Assembly (NCBI GenBank): GCA_003344405.1
Contig: NOWV01000044.1
Span: 1-64,000, forward strand
DNA from: Trichoplax sp. H2
Lineage: Eukaryota; Placozoa; Uniplacotomia; Trichoplacea
DNA: 64,000 nucleotides
Reading direction: 5' to 3'
A program made the translations under genes and the position numbers. The notes beneath the pieces were generated by a model that saw nothing but the letters and a program-made list of their open reading frames with translations, did no database searches and was not told the origin of the DNA. Below are positions 1-13,000 of this stretch, piece by piece (position 1 is the stretch's first letter; each line of letters starts with the position of its first letter).

Positions 1-3000
1 AAGATTCGTTGTTGCTGCAATATTTGGATGATGCAACACTGTTGAAATTTCGCTTCCAATACTACACCAAATAGACGTAGTTGCAATAAAATATTGCAGA
101 CAGAATAGAAATCCCATGTTAACCACTCGTTCAGCTCTCAGTACATGATTGATTGCACAAAATACACAACGAACGATAACTTGCTCATTTCACACTGCTT
201 TACTGTACAGTATCATCGTTCCAGGAAGCTGCAGATGCTCCAATAATCAATTGATCATGCCTTTTAATTCTATACCGTAGAATAAACCTATTTTATGGAG
301 GCTACGATCATCATGACTAGCCCAACCCTCGCTCGTAATACTCTGCGTACTATCAACTTACTCTTTTTCTTACAAAGGAGATCATGGACAACGGAACGTT
401 CTCCCTGTGATTACTGTTACTTATTTTACCAGCTGTAATTGCTCAACAAAATAGTTTGTAGAGGATGCATGCTTGAATATCTGGACATGTTTATGTTCAT
501 TTATACTAATAAAGAGGCTTGTCCAACTCCATTCCGAATTAGATAGATCAAGTTATTCCTTCATCGATGCAGGAACTTGACACCTGACATAATCAACTAC
601 AACCGTGTTTTCCTTAATAATAATAATTAAAAGATACAACTGCATTGACAGACGACAGTAGGAATACATTATATCAACAGCGATACTGCGGTACACCATC
701 GTTGCCATTGCATTACAATTTTTACCTGAAAATGAATGATCTAAACTTGCTATGGTTATTGAAATAAGATTGAGAAATTAAAAATAGAAGCATATACCGG
801 TACATCTGATTTGCTACATTATACAGAACTCGTATTATTTAATTTTCTTCTACTTTTTTTATTTGTATATAAAAAAGTGATTCAGCAATAAACGTGAGCA
901 ATGAATGAAGATGAAATAAATCTTAAATTTTAGGGATAGCAACAATTTCGCCCTAAGGAGTCAAACCGGCTCCTCAATTTAATATCCATACCATTTCATA
1001 ATCATGAAAGGGTGTTTGGCTTATTAATTAAGTGATTCAAGACAATCGCTTAAAACTGGACTATTTGCCACTGTGCACTTATGTTTCCAACAGATTACCT
1101 TGCCTATAAACATTTATAACATGCACAAACAAAACAATCAATAGAATTGCAAATAGTATTTATTAACCTTAATTGATTGCGATGATATCATGCCATGAAA
1201 TAATTTAAGCGTTCAGATAGGGTCGTACGCGTACGATTCCATAAGCAAATATCAATTATTAGCAAGTCGATTGTTTCACGCACAGTCTCCTAGTAGTCTA
1301 GTACCACATCAAGAGGCAAAGACTTGCATAAATCCGTGTACTAATTATCCAAAACTTATATCAACGCAAAGAACTATATTAACATTGATGATTTTGCGGT
1401 ACACAACCGTAAATAATTAATCGAAGGTAACAGTTGAACTCGGCAGCAAAAGGTCGGCGTGATATGACTCAGCCTCCTACGATACCCGAGTACACTCCCA
1501 GATAGTCAATAAATTAATCCAAAATATCTGTATTTAAATCTCCACCAATCTCTTTTTTATTTCTTTATTATAGACCATAGCTATGTCTATTTTTTAAAAT
1601 TATGAACCTTTTGCGTTTGATATATCTCGACTCGTTTTTAACTATTTGACAGGCTCGACCTAAAAAAATAATGGCAGATCGATGTGAAAAATCTACCCCT
1701 AGCATGTGCATTGTGCAATGACGCCATGCCTAACAAGGTTGCAGGAAACAACACTAATTGTTCCCAGAAATAATTTTTAGTTTATTTTAGCAAATGAATC
1801 ATTGCTTACAATATCGCTTTTATGACCGATCCATTCGGTAAAGTAGAATTGGCCGGACATAAGGAATTGTAGCTAATTTTAAATTAAAGAACTAACAATC
1901 AACGTTGTAAAATAAATTTCGATAGCCTTAATTCCAAGCGAGTATATTTTTACATGATTTATACTGCTGTGTAGAATCAAGTACGAACTTTGTAATAAGA
2001 TACTGAGAGTGGCATTGCTAAGCTAAGAAACAATGAAAGGATAACATACGTAGTAGTTCTGACATCAGAATCAGTGCTTTAATTCTGTAGATGCAATCCA
2101 TAAATAGAAGATAGCAGGTGTGGTGTTTATAAGTGTTGTATAATTAATCTATTAGCAATTGAAAAATAGACAAGGTACGAGTGTTTATTATAATAAATAG
2201 GTAGTGCACGTACACGAGTATTCAACACGGCACACCATTTTGGATGTTGATTTTGGAATGAATTATGATAATCTTATACCGTACTGAATATAACTTTACA
2301 TTATTTCAGAATTAAACTTAAAATAAAACTTGCATTATTTTCACCGGCACATTTAGTAATTATTATCTTACAATGATATGATTACGACATCATTCCGGTA
2401 TCAGATGTACTCGTTAATATTACGTAAGATTTTCAAATGTTTAGCTGTTTTGGCCGTGGAAAACGATTGGTTGTGATCCGGTTTCTTAGTACAACCGACT
2501 AGTCAGTCAGTATAAATCTAGCATCATGTTAAAGTTTAACGTTCGAGATCTAGAACCTTGTAATCTCTACAGCCCCTTTCAATGCGAATGGCAGACTACC
2601 TACGCCCTGATGTATTAAAAAAGGAATGTAGATATAATCCGTTATTAATAAATAACTGAATCTGCATTTTATGCAACTCCAAAGTTCACATAAAAACAAG
2701 TTTATTCTTCTTCAACTTTTGCCAAAGTTATCAAACTTTATAATAGCGCTAATAAAAAATTGTCACAATGAATGGCGTCTATCAAATAGATATATTGTAG
2801 AAATAAGTTGCGTGCATTGAATACATTCTAAATAGAACGCTAAACAACCGTTTAATTCTGATAGCTTCTATAGCATAATAGTACAGGTACTTTAGTTGAC
2901 AAAGGCTAATCTTCATTATAACTGTTATTAATAGACAAATGAAAAAAAAACTCTATATTTGATTGTTAGTCTATTGAGAAGTACCGCCCTATGGATTTTA

Positions 3001-6000
3001 TGTAACTATCTTATTATCTGAGTTTCTATTATTTAGAATGATTGCACTGTATCGACGGATTTATAATGGCTAATAAGAGCCATTTCAAATTCTATTTTTG
3101 TACCCTGAATCAAGATTCATCATAAGTGTTTATTATTGTAGCCGGAAAAGATAGAAATGTGTTCATTCGTTGAATACGGTAACATTTTACTGCATTGAGA
3201 ATTGGATGGCTTGGAAATTTTGTTTGTTGAAATGAATTACTGACTGACTGACATTTTAAGCATGATGCAATCAAGAAATTAGGCTGTAGGTTAGGCCAGT
3301 ACTTCCTCATACAGTTGAATATGTCAATAACGTAACGTAAGAAAATGCACCGTATTATTCTTTCTTATACTAGCAATCTCTATACGTTCCATCCTGATAT
3401 GAATAACGGATTAATGCCGTAGCGAACGTTGAGTCTAGATGTCTAATAGAATTTCTTTCAATTTTATCTTTTACAACTATAGCATGGGCAGGTAATATGA
3501 AATTGGCTTTGTCAACCATAAAAGCTGCGATAGAAATAGTATAGTCATGACTATCAATCAATACTTGAATAACTTCACTTTCTAATTTGAACATCTGGAA
3601 TGGCAATAACTAGCGTGGGCACAAACTACGTATTAACAGATTACTTGCATAGAAAAATATGGTTGCATAATTTTTATATCTTGTATTTACCAGATAACCT
3701 TTACAACTATTATTCATATTACTCATTTTTTAATCATTATCGTCATCATCGCTATCTTATTATTGATTTAGGTATATGCAGATAGTTGTTTCTGTATTAT
3801 TAATTCATCAAAAACAATCCGGAACTTCAATTATTGTTTTTTGTATGCATAATTTGCATTCCGCACGACAAAGAATAACGTAAACAAAAATATTTAAAAT
3901 TGAACTTTTGGATGCATATAACCATTTAATCAATTAGAATAGTATAAATTATTCTACACCGAAATGAATTTTTTAAGCGACTAATGGAGATATCGTACTA
4001 TTTTCAAAGAAAATAATCTTTTGAAAGTGTTGCTTGTTTGCATAGAACCTATTAAATCACCGTTGCTGTACGTAAAAGTTGAACTATGATCCTGTCGTTT
4101 TATTGGTTGAGAATGCCAGGTTAATTTACTTTTATTAAATATGAGTAATTCAATAAAATACATTAGTAATAAATGGTATAGATGAAAGAAAAATTGCACG
4201 TAAGACTCCAAAGTTAAATGATGTTCGACTCTATAAACTACCATATAAAGATTCGTTGATAAACAGTTTTGAGTAATACAGCTCTTTGGAGAGCTACTTC
4301 TGTAGGAAAATAAGCTCTATAGTGAGACCCCCCCCCAGTAATCATGAGGAAGATGGCGGCACTAGACCTAAATGGGCTAGTGATGTCAAGGATTACATTT
4401 AGGCATTAAGGTAGTGATATGCCATTATCTTTAGGAAGAAGTTAGGTCGATAGCCAGAAAGCTAGCTACGTATAGTTATGTGGTCCAAGCTTTACTACTG
4501 TAATATTAAACAAAAATTTTTGATGTATTATTTTTAAATATTAAACAAGAATATTTTATGTATTATTTTTAGCCACCGCTAAGGATTAGTTCAAAACAAG
4601 GCTAGATGGAGAACTTTATTACAACTACAGTACTTTGAAGCAAATCTTACTCTACTGGCTAATAGTGTTCTACTAGTATTTACTTATATAGTAAAATAAT
4701 ACAATTAAAAGAAAAGCATCACGTTAAACAAAAATGAATTAAATTCAGACTACTACCTACGTATATTCAGGAAATAAGTTAAAAATAAGCGACAGTAATC
4801 GATAACATCTATGTCCTAATAGCGATTAAGAACGACTGCAATTAATCAATCTAGTCTGTTATTTTATGCTCAAATATAAATTAAGTTGAAATGAATGATA
4901 AGATTGCGGATAATGAAATAATTTTATCACAGACTTCACTAGTAAGGTAAAACTAGAATAGACTACCGGTACTAGAGTTTCAACTTATTGACTATCTGTC
5001 ACTTTGCTGTTAAATAATCAAGCTAATATAAATGCATCTAATACTGATATAATATTTAAATATACATTCTTTTAAAGAAATTAAAAAAAAACAGCAGTAA
5101 ATAAAGGTTGGTTTGTTTATGTGATTACTGACTACTTGAGAAACAGTGTTAGTTATTTAGCGATATTGATATAAAGACTTCAATATTAATGTGTTACATA
5201 ATTCGATCTATTTTTAAACTATTCATCTTCGATCCATTGATCGCATACGATAAGGATTGTGTCTAAATCCACATTTAACCAGCATTTTCTCTCTATTACC
5301 TATCGAATACGAGTTATCATCTACAGCAATGTTATTTTCGTATCAGATATTTTGATAAATGCATAAATGAAATTTATTGCTAAAGAATACTTATATGTAC
5401 TACTGTAATTATCTCATAGGCTAGCATTCATAAGTAGTACTGTAGTATTTTGTAGTCTAATTCACGCTCTAAGATTTTCCAGTATCTCTCCTAAATATAA
5501 TCAAATAGTAATTCATTCATTCTTATATTGTTTCATCGTCTAATGCCTTATCAAAAGAGTGCAGATGGTTGTACTATAATGCTATACATGAGAGATTTTA
5601 TTAAACTAGTAGAAGATATACCTGACAACTGTTCATATTCTGCTATGTGACAAATTATCTTTAGTATTAAATTATCGCAGATCAGCTGGCATCTGAAGTT
5701 ACGTTATCATTTTGAGGTTGTGTTTGTTGATTATGTCTGTTTATACGCAGCTTAAGTACACATTTTAAGATTTATCGTTTGCCATGGTAGTAAAAACCTC
5801 AATGAAAAATGATAAAATGCGAATATAGCCTTTTGATCAAGAGATAGCTTCCGTCTTGCTTTATCGGTACAAGTATAGCAATCGAATTTTTGAATTTAAA
5901 GACTACTAGCGCCCTTAAGAAATAGATAGTGACAGTTTGAACCATTAATTTACTTATTATGAGTATTCATAACTCCTATAATTCAATGCGAGATTGATCT

Positions 6001-6806
6001 CGCTTGTGTAGGTGCAGGACTGTTACTAATTTATCAACTGTAGCCAAATTTCTTTAAAACAGAAAACCCTTCAATGTACAAAAAATTACCGTCGATGCCC
6101 CTTTTATAAACTGAGGTTAACATTTTTACATCTTCAATCGTATCCAGTAATTGCAAAATATTATTTGTAGTATCCAATCACCCCTCTCCTATTTGCGTCA
6201 CATTAACATTAACTATATACACGTTCGAAGCACATTACGCTTAGACATATAATTAGAATTTTAATACGATAATTATAAAAGTAAAATTCTTTTAACTTTT
6301 TCGCTGTTAAATAAAAATGCACCATTACTAGCGTAAATGATTATAATTAAGCTATCTATAATCTATTAAATTAGCGTACATTCTTCAAGTCGCCAAATCA
6401 ACATATGTATGCTCAAATATCTGTATGGAACTAAATTATATAGAATCTTGATATCAACAACCAATAAATAATAGTTTATAGAAAACAGTATTAAAAAAAT
6501 ATCAAGTAAATTTTATTGAATTAAGTAATATTAGAAATACAAGAATCTATAACCACATGAAATTTAGATCGTTGTTGAATGATATGCTTATTTTAAATAC
6601 TTTAGTTAGGATTATCATTTAAATATGCCAGGATGAAAATCCAACATTGAATTTGATAACATTACCACTATAAGTATTAAGTAGACTGATCAGAGCAATG
6701 TTAGCTACCCATATTCCAATAAGTCATTGAGTATATATCGCCAAAGGTTGCCCAATGGGTATTGCTTCTTAATTATATTGTACTAGTTTCCACACAGTTG
6801 TCGTTA
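1..6806. other. Gene-poor spacer left of the SLC6 gene
   Basis: I recognise no protein or RNA gene in this 6.8 kb. The sequence is AT-rich, and the open frames are short, with no family resemblance that I can name. Visible structure is limited to a run of nine C at 4328-4336, a 35-bp tandem duplication at 4503-4571 and one perfect TACTGTACAGTA palindrome at 201-212. Part of it may be 3' flank of the minus-strand transporter, or distant exons or UTRs of a gene outside the window. Confidence 0.5.
4503..4571. repeat. 35-bp direct tandem duplication
   Basis: Two adjacent copies begin ATATTAAACAA and end TGTATTATTTTTA (4503-4536 and 4538-4571). They differ at a few central positions. It lies in a gene-free stretch and has no evident function. 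Confidence 0.8.
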
Positions 6807-9800
6807 CTATATTACTGTTTCCTTCTTACCCCCTGAATTTTCCCTTCTTGCCTTAAAATAGTGGATAAGCGTTGTTACGGGTATTGTGAGAATTGGTAGC
6901 AATATGACGCAAATCATAAATGCGGTTAGCCATCCTGGATACGGCATTGATCCTCCAGTAGCCTAAATAACCAATAAATTTTAAAATTTATTAATTTACT
7001 TTTAGTTTGCAACCGTGTATACTATTCGTAAGAATTGGCGCGAACTTGTTCAGTTTGAAGTAATATCTCATATAATATAGCCTAGAGTTTAATCAATTTA
7101 TTAAATCACCCAGTCATTACCGTTTCTCTAGACCAGGTACTGTATCTTAAAGTCGTCTGAGCCAGCTTAACGACAGTAGCAATTAGAACAGCAATGATTG
7201 ACACTGGCGTTATAAAATACCAGCAAGCTTTCCAGTACCAATTAGGCTGAGATCCAGTCATGTACTCAATATCATCACAGAATCTGAAAACGATAGAAAT
7301 ACTTGTAATACCATGCCTAATTGATGTCAGATATATAGTACTGTAATTGCAATCTTAAACGATGGATCATAAAAGTAAAACAAAAAACTGCTATCCGAAG
7401 ATGAAATAATTTTAGATTGCTGATCGAAAATAACATAGCAAGTACCCTTACAGTGCTCATAAAATGTGCATTTAACCAGCTAACCTTTTCATACCATAAG
7501 CAAATAAAATTCCGGTTACTTCACATAATGCGATAACAAGTAACGGAATCGGTAGGCTCATAGCATCAAAGACTTCCACAAAATAAAGACCCGAGCGTTG
7601 TGTGAAAATGAAGCCAAAGAAAAATAGACCGATGCACATTACACCTGTATTGAAAATATGACGGCTAGTTAGGTATAGTTAGAATTATATCAATATCTAG
7701 AGAAAATTTTGCATAATACTTTGATATCACAAAGTATGCAAGAGGAACTTTTTTATGCAGTGCAACCATTTCGCCAAATCTTATTTTGGAATTTTACTTC
7801 GAGCTTACACGCACACATAAGGCTAGTGTAATACAAATTCTACTGTACCTGCAAGAATTTCTTTCCTAACATTTCTAAAGTATGAAGAGTCGGAGAGGGT
7901 TGTAAGAATTGTTTCTAGTGCACCAAAAATACTGTCAATACCAAGAGTTAACAACATGAAATAAAATATTATGGACCAAAATTGTGGAGGAGAGAAGCCA
8001 GCAACAATATCGGCAAAAACAATAAATACGAGACCTGGACCGCTACCGACCTTTATATAATTCATGTTCAAAATTTAAAAATAATAATATTAGCACCGTT
8101 TTCTGATACTATCGATGTTGTTATTACAAAAGTAAATACCGAGTTGAGATAGTCAGCAATTTTGCATTTATTCAAAGCAGCTTCCATGCCCATCGTTGCA
8201 TTAACTGAACTTATACACGCATCATATTTAGTAGTAGCCATATGACCCAGCACGGAAAATACAACAACAGCAGCAAAAAGCGAAGTACAACAGTTGACTA
8301 GCGATACACAAACTGCATCTCTTCCACATTTATTCTTGACTGGATTATAACTAGCAAAAGCTATTAGTGAACCGAAACCAGCACCAAGAGAATAAAATAT
8401 TTGTGTTGCAGCATCTAACCAAACTATAGGGTCTCGCAGCTTATCAAACTAGTCCAGGTCAATATGTTAACAAAAGTAATCAAAAAATTTTATTTCGAAT
8501 TAGTTGATTAGTCTAATTAGATATCCTAGGTATGCTTTACGCTATACCCTAAGACATATTATAATCCTCTACGAAACTTACCTTAGGCGTTACTAAATGC
8601 AATAAGCCATTTCCAAATCCATGCAATGTAAATCCACGAATCATAAAAATGAATAATACCAAATACGGAAATGTTGCAGTAAAGTATACAACCTAAACGT
8701 AGGATACAAAGGTAACGTTTTATACTGGTCAGTTCTGAACTCTAAATGTTATTAAATAGCAAGAATAATATGGTATAGGAATTAGCTTTATCTGTGTTGA
8801 TAAATTAATGGTAATACCTTTCCAGATGATTTGATACCCTTTAGGACACTCAAGTAACTTATAGCCCAACCACCTAGCATGCATAAAGTTAATTTCCAGT
8901 ATAAACCACCACTGGTATTAATGTTGTTGGAAATATCGTTTACTTCACGGAAGAAAAAGTATACAACAGGGCTACTTTTTGCACATTCTCGAATAGGAAG
9001 TGTAATATTCGATAGGGGATCAGGTGAAGCATACGTGGGACAGCGGCTCCACGGTAAAACTGCTTGGAAAGAACTGAATAAATAGAATAAGCAGTACGCA
9101 ATGATGATGATATAATAGGACGCGGCCACAATAGATACCATTAAGCCAGCTATTCCAACACCTTTCCATTTTGGAGAAATAATCTTCCAGGAGCCGACAG
9201 GACCTTTGCGTAGTCTTTGACCAATAGCCAACTCCAAGTGAAAAATAGGTATTCCCTCGATGATCAACATAATGAAGTACGGAATGAGGAAAGCACCTGA
9301 AAAAATCGTTTACCGAAGTTTGAAATTTTTTACATACTAAACATGATTTCATTTATTATTGTAGTTCAAATTAAAATTTGAAATAATAGTCAACGAAAAA
9401 TTGAACAGAAAAGTGCTATATTTCGGTATAGGTAAGACTTTTAATTTCGATTAATTGAGCTACGAGTAGGTAGTACAAAATTCAATAATTTTTGCGCTTC
9501 TAGCAGCAAATAATTTGGATGGATACATAAAATCACTTTAAAGTTACACTAAACATATTATACAAAATCGTGTATATCAATGATAATAAGCATACACGCT
9601 TTGAATTCCTCCAAGTCATTTAGAAGAGCTTCAGCTTTAATTTACTACTGCGGTGGTTATAATTAACAAATTTGAGGATATGAAAGTTCAAATACCTCCG
9701 CCGTTCTTCTGTACCAGGTAAGGAAACCTCCAAACATTTCCTAGACCGACGGCAAAGCCAATAGTAGCCAATAAAAATTGGACTTTATTATCCCAACGTG

Positions 9801-9900
9801 GTCGATCATCTAGCTCTTCATCATCTCCTTTCCCATCAATCGTACTCAATCGCATCGATTTATCGTTGCTATCTTGAAAAAAGGTTGTCTCCTTGCCCAT
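6807..9900 (-). CDS. SLC6: SLC6 neutral amino acid transporter, SLC6A15-20 (B0AT/NTT4) branch
   Basis: Coding exons, 5' to 3': 9900-9696, 9296-8818, 8692-8582, 8448-8140, 8050-7849, 7644-7485, 7283-7121, 6962-6807. They give 594 residues, close to the family's usual length, and all phases close. The family couples uptake of an amino acid or related solute to sodium (often chloride) across the plasma membrane. Visible hallmarks are TM1 with [15 protein letters not shown] near residues 48-62, TM2 ending LELAIGQ, TM6 ATQIFYSLG near 279, TM7 NCCTS near 317, and [10 protein letters not shown] near 490. The [11 protein letters not shown] and FCDD..MTG segments and the TM1-TM2 wording match the B0AT/NTT4 branch better than the GABA or monoamine carriers. 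N-glycosylation sequons NIT and NTS lie in the second extracellular loop. The start is the ATG at 9900, which opens an acidic cytosolic N-terminus. The exact substrate cannot be read from the sequence. Confidence 0.93.
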
Positions 9901-9918
9901 TATAAGTTTCAGAATATT

Positions 9919-10065
9919 CTTTTATCGCAACAGCAGCTAAAAAGAATTCTAGCTATATTGATAGTAATTTAAATTAGTTTCTAATGGGTTCAGTTTGATC
10001 TTTATCGCAGTAGCAGCCGGCACGAATTTAGCTATATTAATAGTAATGTAAATCAATTTTAAACT
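9919..10065. repeat. 80-bp tandem duplication just upstream of the SLC6 start codon
   Basis: Two diverged copies share TTTATCGCA..AGCAGC followed by AGCTATATT.ATAGTAAT (first copy from 9919, second from about 10000, period near 80). The block starts 19 bases upstream of the transporter ATG, so it lies in its 5' UTR or proximal promoter. Confidence 0.7.
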
Positions 10066-13000
10066 AGTTTATACAAGGATACATATGCATTACAAGTAGC
10101 GAAAACATTTTACTATCAGCAACGAAATATTATTGTCCGAAATAAGCACATGGCCAAAGAAATCGATTTAATATAGTTTATTACAGAGATATCGAAGCTG
10201 GAACCTAGAATTGCGATCAAAGCAACACCGATGAGACCTTCAATATATCGTACAATTACTATATTGCATCATCTTAAAATCGAAATCACGTGTGACTATA
10301 ACATCACCAATTAGGAGCAGAAAGAAAATGTTTGAAAATCTTCATTTCGTAATGATTTCTATATTCCTTGCCATCAGCGTCAATAAAATAAGAACTACTC
10401 TTGGTTAATCCTTCCTCCTAATTTACATCGTGAATTAGCACCGTTAATCTTACAGGTGTTCTCGGTGCCTCATTCTGAATACTCTGTCAGTCTTCTACGC
10501 GTTGCTCATTAAATTTAAGGACAATGCACGTAAATTTTGAAATACGCTATAATTTATCTTATATTGAAGTGGTTACAAGTTGTGTACGGCTGGTACAAGA
10601 TCAAAGAGCATTGTAGACATGATTCCTTTTAATTGAGCTAAATTCTGGATATACTCGGTAAGGCTTTGCGTTGTTGGGCTTTACTTTTGTTGATGCTGTG
10701 TAAATAAAACGATTGAGTGTGTGCATTGCTTCAAATTTTCGCTTTCATCCATCACTTCTGGGCAGTATTTAATATATACTACAGTAGCTATGCTAGTAAT
10801 TAGAGTAAGTAATGAAATCAACTATCTATTTGTAAATAAAAAGTTGATTCGTAGATTACCGTATATTTAATTAATGAATATTTTCCCACCATTGCCCATG
10901 ACAACATCTACTACCAGTCTAATAATATACTATACAGTCGGAGAGTATTCTACGTTAATTTTTTATCAACAAAATCGCGATATAAATAAAATTGGAGCGA
11001 AAACGAATGGAACGATCTCATTAGACTATACCTCTATAGTTCCGAAAAACAGAAAAGAGAATTTTTCCATGTTTATGATTGTCCTTAAATTTGAGAAGTA
11101 TTAGGCCAAATCAACTCTCATATCTATGCTTGAAATTAATTCTCTTTTCGGAATGTAAAAAATACGGATCTGTACATCTATTCTACTGATTATACGAATA
11201 GACCAGAAATATTATCTGAATGTTTTTAGACTATGGCACGTAACTATCAAATATGAATCAAAATAATTAAATTTTTCAATAAATTAAAGCAATTTTAAAT
11301 CTAATTTTAAGCACGCAAACTGTAGTAAAATTCAAGAAAAGATGTAAAATAAGTCGCTAAACAATCTTATGAAAATAATTTATAATAATACAATGTGATT
11401 ATTATTTAAATAGATATCCATTTTTAAAGGAAAGGCGAGAGAGTTAGAGACTAGAGGGTCTAAAATTTCATTTTAAACTTAAAACTTATAATATGTAAGT
11501 TAGGATTGACTTTATATGGAATGAAATGATGAGAAAATAAATGGTTAGTCAGTGTTTGCTAACGATCCAATAACTATTTATTCAGATCAATAGTCTGCGA
11601 TTGATAGCAAGCTGGATACTATAAGGTACAATCAGCCGGACGTCTTTAATAACTAAACAGTTAAAATGGGCAATTATTAGGGTGAAGAATTAAAGAAGGT
11701 TTCATGACGATTTGTTTTTAAATTTGGGCCCAGAGTATGTTCATTCTATTATCGATGCTCAATTGATCCAATATAAATAGAGAAATTAAAAATTCGATCC
11801 TTCAAGGGTTATACTCACGAACAGCCAGAAGGAAGAGAGTTTAAAAAACACGCTAAAGGAATAGTACGGCACTTAAACATAATGTAACAAATTCTAATCT
11901 GCTATCGCACGGTGCCGCAAGAATCCATTAAACTATGGGATAATTATTATCGGTAAATTTGTTTAAATAGTCGATTGTAACATGTTGTTGAACGAATTAA
12001 AACTGTACAGTAGAATCTAAGCTAAAATGTATCTACTTCTAATATTCTTACCCTAGAATAGTTGCTGAAACCAATGGATAATTTTATCTCCAACCCTGAT
12101 GCTTGATTGCTCTGTGTACGTCTGTAATATACTGCGGACGATTGTACATAAATAGCCCAATAATGGGCTGTACCGGCACTATTCTAATGCATTAGTAAAG
12201 TAATTTGAATAGAATTTCTTTTCTTTCCATTCTGGGCGGCTGTAGTAGTATTAATTTCATCCTGTACTATAGTAATTTATAGTACCGCATAACAACTTGC
12301 AACACAGAAACATGATCACTGCAATTTATTTAATTGTATTCATCGTTACTATTTCAAATATAAGAATACGTTAATGCATTCTCAGTGTAACTATAGCCAT
12401 CGAAGATGAGAATAATGACTTTCAGTACTATTCTAACTAATTATCTTTGCGGGATTATTGTTTCTTATTATTATCCAAATGAGGATAGACGAGAGATTAT
12501 TGTCATTCTTTATCTAACGAATTTTTATCTCTCACTAAATGGATGTATAGGGTTGGACTATATGTCTATAATAAGATAGTTATTGCTTCATTCATCTTTT
12601 AGTCTCGTACTTAATGAATTACAGAGGAAATAAACTAAACTTAACTTTACAATTACATAATAATATCTATGATAGCAAACAGTTGTTGCTCCGTTCATTT
12701 TTTAATGTCCTGCTTAATGAATTGGAATGGAACGAACTCAACCTTAGTATCACCGTTGAAAATTAAAATTAGATTGAATGGCATTCTAGAATATGCTAGT
12801 TTAAAAGTATGAGTTTTTTACTCCAAATCGGGAAGCGATCCGATGATTTTTTTCCTGTCTATCTCTAAGTACTATTAATACATTATCCGTTTTATTTCGT
12901 CGATATATCGCAACAGAAACACAATAGTGTAAGAATTATATTGCGAGAAAAACAAAATTAGCCGCAATAATTAACGTATATGTGCAATATACAGCACATG

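Noticed and set aside
1-190. Minus-strand frame open to the window edge with a hydrophobic stretch that could be a membrane segment.
   Set aside because: A frame of this length is common by chance in six frames of 64 kb, there is no recognisable motif, and the window ends.
3370-3600. Minus-strand open frame of about 76 codons with protein-like composition after a possible acceptor (TTCCAG before 3595).
   Set aside because: It resembles no family that I know, the pyrimidine tract is weak and no partner exon could be joined. It may be a terminal exon of an unrecognised gene but is not supportable alone.
10874-11104. Plus-strand 76-codon frame in the 8 kb spacer.
   Set aside because: It has the residue bias of AT-rich random DNA, with no homologue recognised and no flanking exon.
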